A stretch of DNA of 15,248 nt from W0P28-013 sp963658575 (GTDB lineage: Bacteria > Bacteroidota > Bacteroidia > Bacteroidales > Paludibacteraceae): positions 1-15,248 of the forward strand of contig CAVKQB010000054.1 of assembly GCA_963658575.1 (NCBI GenBank), in the 5' to 3' direction. The position numbers and the translations under genes were made by a program. The notes under the pieces were generated by a model. That model did not search any database and had not been told where the DNA came from. It saw only the letters and a list, made by a program, of their open reading frames with translations. This document shows positions 13,426-15,248 of the stretch, piece by piece. The first letter of the stretch is position 1, and each line of letters opens with the position of its first letter.

Positions 13426-14157
13426 ATGAAAAAAATCCTATTTCTGTGCGCTTTGGCGGCGGTTTGCGTTGGTTGCCACCGCGCCAATCCCAAAATTGTG
13501 TCGTGCGCACTTGTGCCGATAGAGGCGCAAACGGGCGATTCGGCCATGCTGCGGCTGATAGAACCTTACAAACAGGCGCAAGAACTCGAAATGAGCGTCG
13601 TCATCGGCGAATCGGATCAGCTGATGCGCGCCGAAAAACCCGAAGGGCTGCTCAACGCTTTGGTCTCCGATGCTATGTTTGAATACGGCAACGCGCTGAA
13701 ACATACCGACTTAGCCATCACCAATTTTGGCGGCCTGCGCAACGATCTGCCGCAAGGCGCGGTTACTGTGGGGCATGTAACGCAGGTGATGCCGTTCGAC
13801 AATGCCGTGGTATTTCTCGAACTGAAAGGTAGCGATATGTTGCTGCTCGCCGATGCCATCGCTGCCAAAGGAGGCGAGGTGGAAACGGGCTTGTCGCTCA
13901 CCATCGGCCGCGACGGCAAAGCCAAAAATGTGCTGCTCGGCGGACAACCCATCGACCCGCAGCGCACCTACCGCGTCATCTCTACCGACTATCTGTCGTA
14001 TGGCAACGACCATTTGGAGCCGCTGGCCAACTACACGAAAATAGAAGTGCTGCAAACCATGCTGCGCGATGTGATTGCGAATTACATTCGCCAGCAAACC
14101 GCCGCCGGCAAAACCCTTCATGCTAACCTTAAAAACCAAATCCATGTCGAAAAATAA
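13426..14157 (+). CDS. Stand-alone 5'-nucleotidase C-terminal domain, exported
   Basis: A 243-residue protein made only of the substrate-binding half of 5'-nucleotidase/UshA (Pfam 5_nucleotid_C). The signal peptide ends VCVGC; Cys17 is the likely lipidation site although Cys at -3 is unusual for a lipobox. The typical pattern NFGGLR (100-105), followed by DLPQG, GHVTQVMPFDNAVVFLELKG and, near the end, TDYLSYGND (187-195), corresponds to the nucleotide-contacting segments. It has none of the metal-binding motifs, so it cannot hydrolyse on its own. Its catalytic partner is probably the next gene, which it overlaps by 14 nt. It follows the phosphatase gene after 44 A-rich bases with no terminator. 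Confidence 0.92.
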   Translation: MKKILFLCALAAVCVGCHRANPKIVSCALVPIEAQTGDSAMLRLIEPYKQAQELEMSVVIGESDQLMRAEKPEGLLNALVSDAMFEYGNALKHTDLAITNFGGLRNDLPQGAVTVGHVTQVMPFDNAVVFLELKGSDMLLLADAIAAKGGEVETGLSLTIGRDGKAKNVLLGGQPIDPQRTYRVISTDYLSYGNDHLEPLANYTKIEVLQTMLRDVIANYIRQQTAAGKTLHANLKNQIHVEK

Positions 14158-14968
14158 AATTTTCATGCTCGCCGCCCTTTGCGCGGCTCTCTGTCTGGCT
14201 TCGTGCTGCCAACAGCAACCGCGCCAACTCGTCATTTTGCACAGCAACGATTCGCACAGCCAAATCGAACCGTGCGCCAATGGTCAGGGCGGTTACGCCG
14301 CGCGCAAACAGTTCATCGATAGCATTCGTGCCGCTTACGACAATGTGTTGCTCATCGATGCGGGCGACATTTTCCAAGGCACGCCCTATTTCAATATGTT
14401 CGACGGACGGCTCGAAATTGCCGGCTACAACCTGATGGGCTACGAAGCCACCACGTTTGGCAACCACGAGTTCGACAAAGGCATCGATACGCTGGCGGCG
14501 CGTATGCGCGAAGCCAATTTCCCCTACGTTTGCTGCAACTACGATGTAACCGGCACTGCCATCGATGGCTTGGTGAAACCCTATATCGTGCTCGAAAAGA
14601 AGGGCTTGCGCGTGGGCGTGCTGGGGCTCGGCGTCGATCCAGCGGGGCTGATTCTGACCGACAATTTCGGCGGCATCAAATACCTCGACCCTGTGGAAGC
14701 CGCCAACAAAAATGCTGCCACGCTACGCAATCGTGAGAAATGCGATTTCGTCATCGCGCTGTCGCACTTGGGCTACTCGTCCAAACCCGACATCATGAGC
14801 GATTCGCTGATTGCGGTTCGCAGCCACGATATCGACCTGATTTTGGGCGGACATACGCACGAAATCCGTGGCGTGTTCGACATTCCCAACGCCGATGGCA
14901 AACCAGTGAAGGTGATGCAAACCGGCAAATCGTCGAAAGAGATGGATATGGTAGTGGTGGAGTACTAA
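14144..14968 (+). CDS. Stand-alone 5'-nucleotidase metallophosphatase domain, lipoprotein
   Basis: A 274-residue calcineurin-like metallophosphatase, the catalytic half of 5'-nucleotidase. The lipobox LASC gives Cys21 as lipid anchor. The dimetal site is complete: Asp36 and His38 (HSNDSH), Asp75 (DAGDIFQG), Asn107-His108-Glu109 (GNHEFD), His208 (SHLGY) and His237/His239 (GGHTHE). It lacks the C-terminal domain that normally supplies the nucleotide-binding aromatic pocket; that domain is the preceding gene. The start overlaps the preceding gene's last 14 nt in another frame, indicating translational coupling and, by inference, assembly into one periplasmic enzyme releasing phosphate from nucleotides. 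Split pairs like this are known in Bacteroidales. The stop TAA runs straight into the TTAG-type repeat. Confidence 0.94.
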   Translation: MSKNKIFMLAALCAALCLASCCQQQPRQLVILHSNDSHSQIEPCANGQGGYAARKQFIDSIRAAYDNVLLIDAGDIFQGTPYFNMFDGRLEIAGYNLMGYEATTFGNHEFDKGIDTLAARMREANFPYVCCNYDVTGTAIDGLVKPYIVLEKKGLRVGVLGLGVDPAGLILTDNFGGIKYLDPVEAANKNAATLRNREKCDFVIALSHLGYSSKPDIMSDSLIAVRSHDIDLILGGHTHEIRGVFDIPNADGKPVKVMQTGKSSKEMDMVVVEY

Positions 14969-15127
14969 TTAGCAATTAGTAGTGAGTAATTAGTAGTGAG
15001 CAATTAGTAGTGAGTAGTGAGTAGTGAGAAATGAGGAGTTAGGAGTGAGGAGTTGTTGGGTGCGTTCTCTCCCCCTGCTGCGCAGCAGATAGGGGGAGTA
15101 CCTGCCGAATGGCAGGGGTAGGGGTTA
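14966..15127 (+). repeat. Composite repeat block with hairpins, copy 2
   Basis: Starting on the TAA stop of the preceding gene, AATTAGTAGTGA units lead into GTAGTGA runs, GAAATGAGGAGTTAGGAGTG and GAGGAGTTGT, as in 5540-5608. Two palindromes follow: CTCCCCCT...AGGGGGAG enclosing CTGCTGCGCAGCAG (15069-15098) and CCTGCC-GAAT-GGCAGG (15101-15116). The block ends GGGGTTAAA, as in copy 1. The hairpins could act as terminators, but no T tract follows. Confidence 0.85.
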
Positions 15128-15248
15128 AATACCAAATACCAATTAAGAATTAAGAATCAACCGATCAACTTTATAAACTTTATAGACTTTCACACTTTCA
15201 CACTTTCACACTTTCACACTTTCACACTTTCTCACTTTCACACTTTCA
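15128..15248. repeat. ACTTTCAC tandem array, inverted copy of the ribBA-side array
   Basis: After TACCAAATACC and AATTAAGAATTAAGAATC, the ordered series CAACCGATCAACTTTATAAA, CTTTATAG and then about eight ACTTTCAC units (15186-15248) is the reverse complement of 3115-3210. Units here are more uniform (one CTC variant) than at 3115. The array runs off the window edge, so its length is unknown. Confidence 0.9.

Overview
The window looks like chromosomal DNA from a Bacteroidales bacterium (Bacteroidota); the family cannot be resolved from sequence alone. The evidence is the gene set: a DAHP synthase/chorismate mutase fusion, RibBA, a Bacteroidota-type putative porin, a lipoprotein type I pullulanase, a DUF4105 protein, a GH73-LysM protein, and a 5'-nucleotidase split into two lipoproteins. 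Two clear promoters of the Bacteroidota form (TTTG, 20 nt, TAnnTTTG) and start codons without purine-rich Shine-Dalgarno sequences agree with this. No phage, IS, CRISPR, tRNA or rRNA was seen.

Layout: (1) 119-3106, minus strand: DAHP synthase/chorismate mutase (aromatic amino acids), thioredoxin, RibBA (riboflavin). (2) 3422-7482, plus strand: an outer-membrane porin with a promoter almost touching its ATG, then a 426-base repeat-filled gap, then a membrane-anchored solute-binding-domain protein and an RluA-type pseudouridine synthase 2 nt apart. (3) 7565-11928, minus strand: pullulanase lipoprotein (separated from the rluA-type gene by a bidirectional terminator), then a two-gene unit transcribed as GH73/LysM protein followed by DUF4105 membrane protein, possibly the lipoprotein N-acyltransferase Lnb family. 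(4) 12155-14968, plus strand: three exported, probably lipidated phosphatase-type proteins: a CX5R tyrosine/phosphoinositide-type phosphatase, the substrate-binding (C-terminal) domain of 5'-nucleotidase, and the metallophosphatase (N-terminal) domain of 5'-nucleotidase. The last two overlap by 14 nt and lie in the reverse of the normal domain order. Together they look like a periplasmic phosphomonoester or nucleotide salvage unit.

The most unusual feature is the intergenic DNA. Almost every gap is built from a small shared vocabulary of 7-12 bp words in short tandem runs (AGTGTGAA, AGTTTATAA, AACAAAG, GTAGTGA, GGAGTTA, TAGTAGCAAG), AT-rich 40-mers and small GC-rich palindromes. The same blocks recur in several gaps in both orientations, including a 43-nt exact inverted pair at 1-43 and 9594-9636. 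Just after four genes the G/A-rich strand is the coding strand, and in three of them the word begins on or directly beside the stop codon, once supplying it. This is reported as the main candidate for something undescribed; function, if any, is unknown.
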